Origin: Ceratodon purpureus
Lineage: Eukaryota > Streptophyta > Bryopsida > Pseudoditrichales > Ditrichaceae
Assembly (NCBI GenBank): GCA_014871385.1
Contig: CM026427.1
Coordinates: 2,476,068-2,540,067, forward strand
Direction of reading: 5' to 3'
DNA length: 64,000 bases
Shown: one piece after another, positions 13,302 through 26,902 of the stretch
How positions within the stretch are numbered: position 1 is the stretch's first letter
Layout: each line of letters opens with the position of its first letter
Translations under genes and position numbers: made by a program
The notes under the pieces: model-generated
Database searches by the model: none
Seen by the model: the letters and a program-made list of their open reading frames with translations, nothing else
What the model was told of the DNA's origin: nothing

Positions 13302-16300
13302 GGCTACAATACCACAGCTTAGTTCCAGCAAACAACATATGGAATTCAGCACGTAACACTTGCCCGTCAGAGGATGTCGAAGAGGAAAACACTCCACGCG
13401 AAGTCGGGCATCTGTTGTAGAACCTGGGAGGTTTAGTCACATAGGCTATGCCTTCACCTCGAAGATAATATGTGTCTCCTACAATCCATCACTGACATTG
13501 ATGTTATAGACCTGCAATTAGTGGTATTGATATACGATGGTGACAGTCGCAGTTCTAGGGGCATAGGTTGTCTTGTAAGATCAAATCCGCCTCCTGAATA
13601 TCTAATTTCGATGATGAAGGCCTGATTCAGAAGCCTAGAGTTTTGAGTACGATGTGATGTCCATGGGCATAGGGAGGGTAGAACCGTGAGCTTCCTAATC
13701 CGCCACTTTTTACAGGGACGTGGAGAAGTACTGCAGAAACAATTATTCGGACGGGGTTTAGGACTCTAAGTCACACCCTCAGCTAGCATAATTTACCTCC
13801 TAATGAGCTAACAATTGAGGCACCTTAATCCATGCGCCCGTGACAGTCTTCTAAATCACTGCAGATTTCCATGACATTTCATATGTCCTTGTTGCCTCTC
13901 TGAACCACTTTGCCCAACTGCTGCAACTGCTTGAACAGCTTCAATTCTTCTTCAGTTCTCGTAAACGTCATCGACCTGAAACAAGAACAATTTCAACTTT
14001 TTTGTTTTCCACAACTGCATCACATATGCTAAAACGTGTAAAAACATGTATCAACATTAGCGAAGGCATCCGATTGCCTGTAACTTAATTGCCGTCCACA
14101 GCGCTATAGATTCTCAGTGGAATATGAAGGAGGGGCAACAACGACAAAATTGACAGGAGAGTGGTAAGCAACGCTGTCCATGTTCTGACGCACTACTTTG
14201 AATTTTTCTGCGGACTGGGCTTGACTCCATTGACAATAAAACAACTATATAAGCTAAAGGATCCACGGAAAGAAGCTTGAGAACATTATGTCTGAGGCTC
14301 TCTACACTCTTCAGAATTTAACGCGCTCTACCGTTCTCATATCATTCTGAACATACATCTTCGTCCATGGACCTACACTCAATACGCTTAAGAAGATTTA
14401 ATGTGTATGAAGCAACTTATTCTTCCCCAAGCTTTTCAAAGTCTCAACTACGAAGGGAAAACAAATCCTACGCAGGATACGGAATGAAACACCATACTCG
14501 GTTGTTCTGCAGCTCTCTGAAGTTTTTAGAATAGACTCCTTAGTTCCATAAAGGGAAACAGAGCTGTATTGAAGACATTCCGGACTCCTCAGTCCAACCA
14601 ATGACACTACTCACACGTACTATACAATTCCGGTCTCTGCTGTTGCATTATATTATTGAATATAACGACGATTTGATTACGAATCCTGAGTATAGCGCTT
14701 AATTTGACACGATCTGCGTAGAAGACAATGAAAACAGTGGCCTAGCATACGATATCCCTGGACATGTGTCCCTCGAACGACATTACGTATATGAAATGTA
14801 GGTCTAATCTCAAATTGGCCCCACCCCTGCTACAAAAGCTCAAATGTATGTCCTATAATTTTCCTCCTGGGTTTGTGAAAGCTGGGATGTAGGTGGAACG
14901 CAACCTTGCATATGATCATCATCACTTCTTCGATGGACGAACTACATTCTTCTTGAGTCAGCTTTTGCTGCTTCCAGGCCTGAAATTCGAAAATTCATTA
15001 ATGATTATACAACGACCATAATAAGACTGAATTACTTATGTACGGGACACAGAATCGACGAACGAATACAAGACTTGGAAGCAGAAGACTACTACAGAAT
15101 GTGCACTAAAACCGCCCTACTTTAGACGAAGACCTACTTACAAACGGACAGGAACATTACGTCACATTGAAGAGTAAATTAGGTTACGGACGATACTTAC
15201 TGTGTGCCAGAAAGTTCTAGCCAGAAATGAATACTGACGCACAGTCAATGTGGACGATAACCTTCCGCATCCTCCATTTTATCAGCATTGCCTGCAAATT
15301 AGTGGGAAACATGTAATAACCAGATAGAGGGGCCTCCGTAACTTGTACGAAACGATAAGTGAAACCGGAAAACATATTTACACCATATTTGATCATACGT
15401 ACACATCTGCCACCATGTTCGGTAACGATCATATTGATCAATTCATACGTACTGGAGGACCTACCTTCGTCCTCCAAAGTGAATTTCCTTCTTGGTGCTC
15501 CTTCCTTGCCCTGTTAACTGCATTCTTCCAGTGTTAAAATGGTACTACATCGGCATGTAGGCCCCAATAATGTATAAAAAGGCTTACTGCCACTGCGGTT
15601 TAGGAATGAATATCAAATTTGTGTAGTTATCTTAGTGGAAAAGAATAGCGTGAAATGTGTCTCGTAGAAATATGGTGAAATTAAGGGTCTTTAACCATAT
15701 CATTAAGAAAGTGAAAGCGGTTTCAACACACTCCGTCCCCGACTTCCCCAGAAATATGAATACAGCATCGCCAAGATAATCGACAGTTCAAAGACACATC
15801 TCCAAGCACAAGAATGCCTATTTAAACATCAGCTCATAAAAGTGGAAAAACAATTAAGCACAAACGTTTTACCGTCACATGAATGGACTGGGACTTCCAT
15901 GGACCGCAGTTGTATACGTCCAGTTCAAAACAAGACTTCGGCAGTTTAAATTCCAGGATGATAGACCTCAATCTTGTTATCCACTGCAATACTAAACCCT
16001 GAAAAGAAAGTCCATATAGACGAATCACAGACGCAAGGAAAGCTACGTTGCACATCACGCACTTCGGAGGATTAAACAATCCACAGACGCGGGAATACAC
16101 TCCTTGTAAACCGTCTTACAATGACATACGCCTGTACCTGCACAAATTCAAACCGCACGGCCATAAGATTCCTCACAATTCGAAGATCAGTAACACATTG
16201 CTTCAACCAAAAGAAAATGACCCGACTTCCTCGACGTCGTCAAGTAAACAAATGCAATACTCTATCAACATTATCGAAAATCCTGCTTTCAACACTAAAT

Positions 16301-16900
16301 AAATCCCGTAACAATAACGTACATCTCATGAAATAATGTCTCCGTGTACCACAGCAAAACATTCATTATCTACCTCAAGCATACGGACATGAATTTTCAT
16401 TTTTTAACAATGCTCATCTCCCAGAACAGAGTCACCTACTCAATGCCTTAAACAATGATCCTGTACAAAGCGTCGTTCCCGATTGAATGAGTTCACAAAT
16501 GAACCCCGCACAACTGCAGCGACTAAACACTTGCCATCGGAAGAATTTCGGTTCTTATGGACAGAACTCTAATAAATCAGAGACCCAACATAACTCAAGG
16601 ACCAAATCCGAGCAATTCAGCAAATCAAATATGGAAACACAAAGACAAGTGACAACAAAGGAACCCTAGCCAGGTGGAGTATTTAGCGACTTGTATTACT
16701 GGAGTGATACCTATAACAAACAACGCCATGCCCAAAACATTTGAACACACAGTATGTCTTCTTCAGAGACGATCATGGAAATGCAATAATACATTGAACC
16801 ATGAAATCCTCAGACCAATCACGCACGAAAATAAAACAGTGGTATCTACAGTCCTCCCTTTTCTTGTATCCCACATGAACCCGGGAATCACACAAACACA
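13302..16900. other. CACTA interior between the coiled-coil gene and Tnp2, no gene supported
   Basis: About 3.6 kb of intermediate GC content with only short ORFs on both strands. None shows a motif, and I could not chain them with confident splice sites. It may hold extra 5' exons of the coiled-coil gene or the 3' UTR of Tnp2. Confidence 0.4.
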
Positions 16901-19900
16901 CTACTCCATCCATTGCAATTGGAACTCGTCCACATGCTGGTCATCATCAAAGTGGCTATCGTCCTCCACTCTCTGAGCCATCGCATCCAGCACTTGGACT
17001 TCCGGAAGTGGGATTGACTCCACGTCCGCTTCATCGATTCCGGAATTCTGTGTCACGGAAGAGCCCTCGTTGCCGTTCAAACGCATCGCTACATTGCTCG
17101 AAGTTCCAGGGGCTCCAAAGTGAAGAACGTCTCCTTCTCCAACAACTCGCTTGCTGCGAGCCTCAGCTCGTAAGACAACCTTCCACTCAGCGTCCAATAC
17201 GTCCGGCATAAAAAAAACCTGACTCACACTGAAGGGGAAAACGTACGCATTATGATTGGGCCTGTATCTTGCATTGTAACGGACTGTCCAGAAGCCGTAA
17301 GGGTCTTTCTTCACCGATCGCCTTCCCTCGTGCATTGGCGGGATCCAGTCAACCTTCATAAGCACGCATTTCAGAGTCCCATAGGAGACTAATAAAATAC
17401 TCTTGACAATACCTACATCTATCGTCGTTGTGACTGTCTCTGGGGTCAACGCCGCAATGCCACAATCAAAGGCCACGTGTGTAGGACCTTCCTCATCCGG
17501 GCAACACCTATACTTGCTACCGTATGCCCACATTGATTCATACGAAATAGCATGTGTGGACGGTGGACAATGCAGTGCCTCCAACATCGGGTCAATTGGA
17601 AATCTCTCATCCTTCAGTCTCCGGACATGCTGGTTCAGCCACGCTGCAAACTCAGGGAAACTGTAGTACAGGTTCTCTGGGTAGACATAGCGGAATACAC
17701 CTTGCCGTCCATCACGTATCCAAGCAGCACGAGCGCTCTCTCGGAATCCCTGGCACTCTATGCGGTGCTCTCCTTCCAGAACCTCCCACTCCCTGTCCGT
17801 TCATAGCTGATGTTATACTTTGGCGACCAACATACGTCACAATCAATGGGATTTGAAATTCACAATTCGAAATCAATTAAGTATGTACCAAACAGCATAT
17901 TACCTTAGTAGGTCCTCGGTATAAACAGAGTTTTTGAGGACGTAACTATGGATATGCTCCTTCTCTTGCTGCGTGAGTCTCTTAAATCTGCCCTTACCTA
18001 TTAGAAGCTCTCCAGAGTCTTGGATTTCCTCTTCCGGATCCCAGACTCGTCTTTTTGTGTGTTGGTAGAGAGAGAAATATTCCGTGCAAAATCCTAGAGC
18101 TTCGTCTACTGCGTACCCAGACGCCATTCCTGCTTCTGGTCGGGATTTATCACGGACGTACCTCACCAGTATCCCCAAGTATCTCTCCATTGAATAACAC
18201 CAGCGATAGTGGACGGGGCCACACTTTTCTACCTCATCGACAAGATGTAGCATGAGGTGCGGCATTATATCCCAAAAGCCAGGAGGGAACAAGATTTCCA
18301 ACATACATACAGTTTCAGCCACATACTCTCGCAGAGAAGGGATGTCTGACGTCTTGATCACCTTTGAGCATATTCTCTGGAAGCAATTCCCTACTCTGAT
18401 AATTGCGTTCCTGGGACCCTTCTTCAAGGAATGTCTAATGGCCGACGGAAGAATCTGCTGGAGGAGCACATGATGATCATGGCTCTTCATTCCAGATAGT
18501 TTTTTTTCACCTACATGCTTGATAAGTGTTGAGCTGTAGCCAGAGGGTACCTTTGTCCTCGAAATGACATCCATGAAGGATGCTTTCTCGCTTTCGCTGA
18601 AAACATATGGAGCCTTCGGTTTGATCCAGCCTGTCCTAGACTCCTGCAACCACAGCGCTCTTCGTGGATTACTTTGCCCATGATGCACCTCTTCTTCCAT
18701 GTCCCTACGCAAAGCTGTAGTGTCTTTCTCTCCGAAGAGGTGTCTCAAAATATTATCTGAAATATTTTGTTCTATGTGCATAACGTCCAGGGTGTTCCGT
18801 ATCAGCAACGCCTGAAGAGGAAATTCACAAAAAAGAATGACTTAGTTTAACAGTCTCAGTGATGAGGACATACCATCGTGGATTTAAATAACAGTCAGGG
18901 ATGACCGAAGGTATCAGAATGAATTAGTTATCCGGGACTCCATATGATGAAGGTGGTTTAACTCGAAATCCACACCGGACAGATCCTCTTCGCCCACAGG
19001 AACCCACACTTCTCCCACTCCCCAGAACGACTTTTACAAGACATCAACCACCGCTGTAGAATTACTGGATTCCCAAAGCATAGGTTGTTTAATTTCATAA
19101 CACGTCATCTGGAGTATATCAATGAACGCAGTACGGGAGGGTCATTTCTTCCCGAAGCTCATAATACCAGACACTCCCTCATTCACACGAACACAGCCCT
19201 ACAGTGATGCATATTAGTCTCTTCGGCGTTCAGCGTGAAACTTTGGCCTTCCTGAACAGGTCAGACGGAGTCTATTAAAACTCGAACACGGGCGGACTAA
19301 CAGGTTCAGAACCAGTTTACAAAAATGAATAAAAAACGTCATCCCTCGACGACGCTGTCTTATGAAGCTAGAGCACATTGCTTTTCTGCAGAATCAGTGG
19401 CTCAAATAAGTCTATAATGACGGGCACAAGCATGGTAAAGTGGACCACAAAAGTGCTTAGCTATTTGACGCTTTCAGCCCTTTTGCAAAAATTGCACAAA
19501 AGTGATGGAAAGATGTAATTGAATTCAATTATATTTGCTAATATGGATTGTCAACTTGTTTTTCTACAACATGGAAAAGTTTCATGCAAACTAGACACTT
19601 TAAAGTTATTGTATGAAGGCTTTAAATCCAAGCAAAGTGAATGCAGTCATTTGGAAAAGTGAACATAACGGTTTAGGGTTTTGTCCGAAATCACTTTTAA
19701 TTTTGCGGTGCCCTCTGTATATTTAAGAGGTATTCTAAAATAGTCAATTCATATACTCATTAATTGGTTTAGCATTCTAGAAGTACCGCAAGGATGTTTT
19801 TTAAGTGGGTCACTTCCGCGGTACTTTTTGTATGTTTTTTTTCACCAAACATTGTTTTTTAAATTGGAAAAAACATCCTCTAAAGACAATAGAGGGCACC

Positions 19901-22900
19901 AAATGAGGAAATCAAGACTTTGGAAAAGTTCATCTTCATGATTTAGAACTAGTGGTCAAATTTAGTTTCAGTTTAGGATGTTCTTTTTATGAAGATGTGT
20001 GTAAGATACCTTTTGACACTCTAGAAAGTGACTAAATTGCTCAAAAACTACACCAAAATGCTCAAAATCAGCTTTGAGCTTTAAAAAACAGCACACTTTA
20101 TATTCACTTGATAGTGATCACATTTTGCACTTTGTGGTCCACTTTACCGTGCTTACACCCTGACCTCTTCAATCGTGACTGTATACCCCGCATGTTTCAA
20201 CCATGCACTGCCTCAATGAAGTGGACACTCGGAAGTAAGCATTGCTCTATATGAGAAGAAGGCATATAACATGCAGGCAGCCCTGAGTGGCACATAGCGG
20301 AAACGTACGTTACTGTATAACCAAACAAGCAACTAACCAAACGTATAGGCAATTGGTCCACGGATTCCATTGTAATACCGACTGAATCTCGACTTTAAAG
20401 AACTTCCCCAAGGCTACTCTACAAAAACCACCTCAGACAAACCTTAACACCGGCAAGGAAAATCCCCCTACGAAGGAAATCAGAGACAGGAAATACCGAG
20501 GAGATCGTAAACACAAACGCTCAACATTTACAACGCAACGGACCTCTAAAATACATCAACATAGACTCAAAAAATAAATCCCTCTACTCCATGCGGAGGT
20601 TCACACCAGAGTGGTACTATATATTTCTGCCGTCCACGGTCGTTCACTAAAACATGGGAGACGTGATTGACAGCACACCATGTGTACCGAAACATGGAAT
20701 ACAATAAGAAAGAAGCATCACTCCAATTCTTTCGTCGAAGGTTACATTCTAAAGAGGGGATCCCCAGTCATTGGTTGAACCCATACTTCTAAAATGCGAA
20801 TACACTACTCCGGTACTGTCCCTTCCAACAACAACTAGAAGAGAAGACACAATACAGGAATGAATATCAATTATGTTCATAAAATAAATGAGCGGAGACT
20901 ATAGATTCCCCATTACAAGCTCGGTGAAGCTGTCTTAGACCGTACTCTAAGCATAACCTCTGTCCCATGAACAATCCTAGAGATCCTACTTTAAATCACA
21001 GACAGCACATTACTCGAAAGCAGGAGCGCGGTGACTTAACTACAGAAAATACTGAATCAATTGAGCAATTACTAACCGTGATTGAGATGGCCGCACTTTT
21101 TAAAAACTTATATTCTGAATGTCCATCCGGAGGCACGGGTCTCTTGAAGGAAGAAATTTCTCTAATGCGCAGCGAATACAGTAACAACGACGATCACTAA
21201 GTCATTACTCTACGAGATAACATTACATCCTCAATATAACTATCAGAAAGGGAAGAAGGGCATAGGGACTCACCTTCCAATACGGGAGTTGGAAGAGTGC
21301 GCTCACTCTTTTAATTCCATGAACCCTGGCGGGGTCATCACATTTAGGGGTGCCTCCTCGTTGCAACCACCCCTGCCGTAGCGTTCCCCAGCGTATTACT
21401 TGGTCTGCAGTGACGGGCGGTGGTCTAGCTCGTAGCTCAACCCTTCCATCATAATCGTCGATGTTGGAGGTTCTATCTCGGTGCCCTATTGGTAGAAATC
21501 GTCTTCCCTGATTGTTGAATATGTTCTTGCTTAGAGCGCGTGACCTGCGCGATATGGTGTTAGGACCACATATCGGGCAGGCACGGTATCCTTTGGTGAC
21601 GCAGCCAGCCACGATTCCATAAGCTGGGAAATCGTGGCTGGTCCAAAGCAAAGCCGCACGAAGATTGAAGCTGCTCATCCCATTGTAGCGTGATGCATCC
21701 TGTACTCTAATTCCTTCATTCCATAGTGTAATCAGCTCCTCTAGCAAAGGGGCCAAGTATGTATCAAAATTGTCTCCCGTCACACTTGCTCATCCCGGAA
21801 TTATCAAAGACAGCATTATCCAATGCTTCTTCGTAGTCATCCAAGGTGGTACGTTGAAGTTCGATAGGATTACAGGCCAAGTGCTCCAAGTTGATCTCTT
21901 TATGGAGAAGGGATTGACCCCGTCCGTTGCCAAACCTAGTCTTAAATTACGGTCCTCGCGTGCAAATTCGGGGTCAAACTCATCTAGCTTGTTCCACTGA
22001 GGTGAGTCCGCTGCATGCCGCATAGTACCGTCCTCACTCCTGTTTCTACGATGCCACGTCTGAAACGATGCTTGCAGGGGTGTACTATAAATCCTTTCTA
22101 ATCGGGGAATTAGCGGAAACCACCGCAGAACCTTCACAGGGACGGAGGATTTGCCAATGGTCCTGTACCTCTCTGCCCCGCAGACCGAACAAGCTCGGAG
22201 ATTGGCGTTCACAGGTCCTCTGAAAAGCATGCATGTCCTTGGCCCAGGACATACATGTATTGCCTCATACGCTAACCCAAGCTGTTTGAGAATCTTAGAT
22301 GCAGCATATTCGGATTTCGGTAACGAATTTATGCTGGGCAACATACTCTTCTGCAACAGCGCAAAGAGCTCGTCTATTAGCATATTCGACGCATTGTGCG
22401 TTCGCAGGCACGTTAGCAACAGAAGAGTTGCACTCAAAGAAGTCAGTGCTGCACCCGCAAACAGGGGTGTGGTTGCACTCTCTTCTAAAATCTCCATCTC
22501 TGTAGGGGCGACATCCCCCATTCCCCGTAGGTCATCATCTCGTAACTCTTCAGTGCGATCGTCCGCTGGTACTCCCTCATTGGTGTGAAGGTGAGCTTCG
22601 TAATCATGTTCTTCAGTTTCCATGTCGTCGGGTGTCGGCCCCTCCCCACCCTCAGGATTATCTCCTCTATCCAAATCCGCTTCAACCTCATCCATAGCGC
22701 CCAGGCCCCCTTCGCCGAGATTGTCATAAACGTGGAACTCATGCTGCACCATTCCGGCCATATCCAAATCATCGTCTAATGAGACTCCTGTCCCAGGTAG
22801 AAATCCAGGTCCTCTAACTCCATAACCCGCTCTTATTTTGTTGTCCCATTCTGTGTCAGAATCATCACTTGCAAAGCCCTGATCGAATAACAACCATGCG

Positions 22901-23242
22901 ACCGTCATCCTGCATGCTGAATGAGCGTATGTGGTTTCTGATATGTCGAAACCCTAAAGCAGCATAAAATTTCGGAAGAGGTTTAAAACGTAGACTGTAG
23001 TGGAGAAATCAAACCTGTGTACTCCCGCGGTGATAAGGATGGCGTCCATACAGATGTAGGTGTTGAGATACGACAGTCCTCAATCGCAGCGAATGATTTT
23101 CGCCTAAGCAGATGTTGCACTTGCAAACACGCTTCGTTTGTCTCTGTCTGTCCGCCTGAATCTCTTCCCTAAACAGGAGCTTACGGTCCCGCTCCTGTTG
23201 ACGTCTCCGATTGTGCAGGGGTAGTCTACGTGGTATGTCCAT
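16901..23242 (-). pseudogene. Tnp2 (Transposase_21) transposase of the CACTA element, one in-frame stop
   Basis: DDE transposase of CACTA elements. Exons: 23242-23015, 22953-21274, 18811-17904 and 17792-16901, with consistent phases (1,236 codons). Exon 1 matches the Transpos_assoc type of N-terminal finger (CKCNICLGE ... HLHLYGRHPYHRG). Exon 2 has the acidic linker and the Tnp2 core (NVPPWMTTKKHWIMLSLIIP, DTYLAPLLEELITLWNEG, FPAYGIVAGC, GYRACPICG, LFQLPYWK). Exon 3 starts LLIRNTLDVMHIEQN and contains the DUF4218 block (LFPPGFWDIMPHLMLHL, GPVHYRWCYSMERYLG). Exon 4 carries the DUF4216 block (SILLVSYG, DPYGFWTVRYNARY, VFPFSVSQVFF). A TGA at 21790-21792 (about codon 464) interrupts the frame between LSLIIPG and SVTGDNFDTYLAPL, where the family is continuous; the frame is otherwise open. 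A 2.46-kb intron (21273-18812) holds a TIR element. The copy is probably inactive unless the stop is read through. Confidence 0.88.
19422..20160. mobile_element. 739-bp non-autonomous TIR element inside a Tnp2 intron
   Basis: The left end GGGCACAAGCATGGTAAAGT and the inverted right end GGGTGTAAGCACGGTAAAGT match over about 30 bp with few differences, followed on both sides by GGACCACAAA. TGAC flanks both ends (19418-19421 and 20161-20164), a candidate 4-bp duplication. The interior is AT-rich without coding capacity, unlike the surrounding intron. The superfamily is not resolved. Confidence 0.65.
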
Positions 23243-24397
23243 TTTCCATAACTCCTAACGGATGCTACTGCGATTTGTCACTGCCCAGGTCCGGCCATAG
23301 CCAGGGTTTGAATATCTGGTGCTGAAGCAGAGTACACCTCTTTTTGAAGAGTGGCTTGGATATTTTCCCGCGGCTGGGCCATCAAGTTATTTTTCATCCG
23401 TCCTGTCATTAGTCGTCTCAGTATGGAACCACTCAGTTGCAAAGCAAGACCGGGAACCTTTTCCGAAAACCACATTCACGTCTGTTCTTATCTCTCCGGG
23501 CGCCTCTCTCCATGCTAGGTCGTACTGCTTTTGTAAAGGTAGGAGGATGGATACCTTGAAATCGAAAGAAGGTGGTTCGGGACATTATCTTGAGGACTTT
23601 GATGAGGAAGCGCTCTCCAAGGTCACGGACTACCTCCCCTGCGTCAAATTAAATAAATCCCCCGGGAAGGGAAACCCTTGATATGACCTAATTGCAGTGA
23701 AAGTCCTTGGGCGGAGAGATAATTGTGAGCGACTCCTTTGCGTATTACTGTACGTGCTCTACCGAGGTCAGTACTGTCTGTGAAATTCACCGACCAGATC
23801 AGAATACACGTTTCATTTGGTTCAGTTATAGGAAGAGACGCCAATTTTTTTCCGACTAAGATGATCAAGAAATCCTCTGGCAAAGACGTTAGTACGACTG
23901 TTACGGAGTCCAATGACCGGTTTGACTTCTTTAAGAAAAGGAAGACAGCGTTCGTTGAAAATCACTTCATTCAGAGCTTGCGGACTGTCCAGGAGGAATT
24001 AATTTGCTAATTACGATGACCGTTCCTGGAGAACGACTGAGCCTCACCCAAATTGAAGTAACGGTGGTTGGTTACGCTTCTGTATTCTGCGCCGTCCATA
24101 ATGCTCTATGAAGGAGTACTTCTCCGAGAACGCACCATTAATGCCGTTCCAGATGGTAGCCTATTTTCAGATTCCCCTCTTGTACGCTTCGATGATACTG
24201 TTGTTTAATTCTGAGGAAATCTTGGTTTTCGTATTTATTCTGGGGTTCCATTAAATATGATTTATACACGTAGCGATATCATCGGAAATCCCTCTTTAAT
24301 GGGCAACTACAATTTGTCCTATCCAGGATCTGGCATGGGCTATTACAGGCATGAAAGCATCCCCGCGGTAACGTCGTTGAAATAAGTATCTGTATCC
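23243..24397. other. Region between divergent CACTA genes
   Basis: Lies between the start of Tnp2 exon 1 (minus) and the unknown ORF at 24398 (plus), so it probably holds divergent promoter sequence. Short ORFs on both strands lack motifs. No clear TATA element was fixed. Confidence 0.3.
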
Positions 24398-25006
24398 ATG
24401 AGAGCACCTACATTGCAGATAAAGACACCCGCCTGCCCTTACTCCCTTCTCAGAGGTTGTTCTCCTCTTGTCCATGATTCGATGAGCTCCCCTTCCGGAC
24501 GAACTCGGGGTTCTTCGATGCATGCTCCGGGTGACACGAAGGAGGTACCACCTTCTTTGATCTCAAAGAAGAGGAGCAGAAGTGCTGTCGACATTAGAGA
24601 CTCTTGTCACGGACATGGACGTCCTCGCAACGTGAAGGATTTGTCTCAGTGGCTGCAGAAAGTTCTGCAGAACGACAATATCGGCAGAAATGAACAGGAA
24701 TTACCAGAGTTTCCGTCTCTTTCGCTGCTGTTAGACCCAGATTTCGCTTACGTTTGGACACTTGCATGCACGGTAGAGTTTAGGGATCTGATTCTTGCTA
24801 GCGGTGTTACATTCGAAGAGCACCATGTGGAATCCGTAGTTCGGGAGATGAAATTTCCCATGACAAGGTTGCCGAAGGACGCAGCGGAGTCTCAGAGTGA
24901 AGGTGTCCATTCACTTCATAGAACAGGTCAATCCACGTCCAGAAGTTCTAGCCTTGACGTCGTCGATCTTAATTCTGACGACGGTCACTATTCCCAGTGT
25001 ATGTAG
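24398..25006 (+). CDS. Hypothetical ORF in the CACTA element (202 aa)
   Basis: Open frame from ATG 24398; a second plausible start is the MSSPSGRTRG methionine near 24482. It encodes a basic patch (SKKRSRSAVDIR), a hydrophobic centre (SLSLLLDPDFAYVWTLACTV, FRDLILASGVTFEEHHV) and a Ser/Asp-rich tail. No family was recognised. It lies on the plus strand ahead of the Transposase_24-like gene and could be an upstream exon or a separate accessory gene. Its length without stops and patterned hydrophobicity favour coding. Confidence 0.4.
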   Translation: MRAPTLQIKTPACPYSLLRGCSPLVHDSMSSPSGRTRGSSMHAPGDTKEVPPSLISKKRSRSAVDIRDSCHGHGRPRNVKDLSQWLQKVLQNDNIGRNEQELPEFPSLSLLLDPDFAYVWTLACTVEFRDLILASGVTFEEHHVESVVREMKFPMTRLPKDAAESQSEGVHSLHRTGQSTSRSSSLDVVDLNSDDGHYSQCM

Positions 25007-26902
25007 CCGTGGATCTTTAGGGTGGCGTGATTGTACGTGGTGGATGCATATATCCACTTCTACTTATATTTAATGTGAATCCAAATTCCGTCTACATTGT
25101 AACATGTGGCCATGCAAATTTAATATTGCATACTATAATAAGCTCTGCAGGGACGGCTGTAAGTTCCGAAATCCATTCCCCAAAAATACGTAAAGGGATG
25201 GCACGTTAAGCGATAAGGCTTCCACTGGCGTGAGAACATTCTATTTTCGCTTAGTTAGTCCCCAGGTGAACTCCATCAAAGAGGGTTTCACGCCCTTTCG
25301 CACGACTGTAATGCGCTGGCATTCCATTCGTTCTATTAAATTTCATGATAAACTGTCGTGATTCGCCCAGTCAGCGCCAAATGCGCCATGCCCGACTCAA
25401 CTTTGATGCAATGCTTATTTTTATTAACATAGAGGTGACGTCCAGTAGCTTACTTCTCTTGAGACTGTATCCGCCCCCCCGCAAGTACGTTGGCAGTGGC
25501 TTTGGGGCTGGTACGCGCATTGTTCCTCACCCCTTTGGTTCTTCGCCATGAATCCGGAGCCCGAGGTCGCTTGGTCGTCTTTTAGTCCCCACGAGTACAG
25601 AAGTGGTGGAGTCCGGGTGAACTTTTTATTGAATGACCTCCCAGCAGGAGTTGTGTCACGAGTACTTCTACCACTGATATGGAAGGACAAGGAGAAGGAG
25701 GACCTTCTGCAAGCACAGGTGAACATGAGGTCGGTATGCCGCAGCTAGCGTGAGCACGTTGGACGCCGGCAAGACTGGATTTACGGAACCTGGGTGCACG
25801 AGCACAAGAGGGCAGCACGATGGGTTCTTGCAACATTCCAGTGAGGGCTGTGCGAGGTATTTCCGTATAATCTTCGTTCGCTCACAGTGTCCTTGACTGA
25901 AGCCCACCGCGACCTCTGCATTGAGCTGTGGAACGGAATGCAGTAGTACGCTGTCGATGTCGTCGTTGATGACGAGCAGGAGTTTAGACTTGTCTATGTA
26001 GTTGATCCCTTGTCGTTCTCTGGAAGGGTGACTTCCAGCGCGTCACCCACCGGGAGAAGTTGATTAAATTGTACAGAGATGGGATTTGGAGTACTAGAAG
26101 GTGCTTTTCAGAAATGAGGAGGATGGATTCGCGATCACTGGACGGAATCATATTTTACAATTTCCATCGATACAGATGTAACGTAGATGTATGTGTTGAC
26201 CTGATTGACCAACTCCAGTGGACAGAGGTCCCACTTGTAATGTACCTAAGTTACCCCAGAAATATACGTCTGTCAGTCGTTGTGTTGCCTTTCCATTACC
26301 ATTGTATGGCCGTCGGCATTGTGTATGCACACAACATCAGTGGAGTATACTACGCTTCAGTTTGAATGATTTGTGATCGTTAAACAGCCAATCTCACTTT
26401 AAAAACGACAGAGCAATTCATTGAATTTCACATTTGCAAAAACGCCTTGAACAATGACGTTTTCACGTATGATCGTCCGGAATGAAATGCGTCGTCCAAG
26501 AGGGACCCGCGTACGATGACGTCCCTCATGACGTCGATGAAAAAGAAGGTAAGGAAGAGGAGGCCACTGTCCCAGTAAGTCATATCGCTCTAAAACGATT
26601 CAGGCTCACACTTCGTCGATAGTACCTCTGCGATTCGGAGCTGCACACATCTTTCTCGCCTGACACGTCTTGATTCTCGAGAGCAGCACCTGCTCTAGTG
26701 TGCCACATACATCTACGTCCTTGATATTCTCTCATGGAGGGAACCGTAGGTTGTTCAGCGTCTTACCTACTTCCCTAATGTGATCTAGTATCGACGTGTG
26801 CTGAATCATAAATCAGGCTATTTTCGAACAGGATTTCCAGTCCACACAATATCTCGAACCCTTACAGTTTTCTGTCCATTTCACTTCGTTTGCTCAGCCC
26901 TA
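25007..26902. other. CACTA interior, no gene supported
   Basis: About 1.9 kb with only short unlinked ORFs on both strands. It might include introns or exons joining the 24398 ORF to the gene starting at 26903, but no convincing splice chain was found. Confidence 0.35.

Noticed and set aside
13302..16900. Additional CACTA gene in this span
   Set aside because: Only short unlinked ORFs; no consistent splice chain or motif could be supported.
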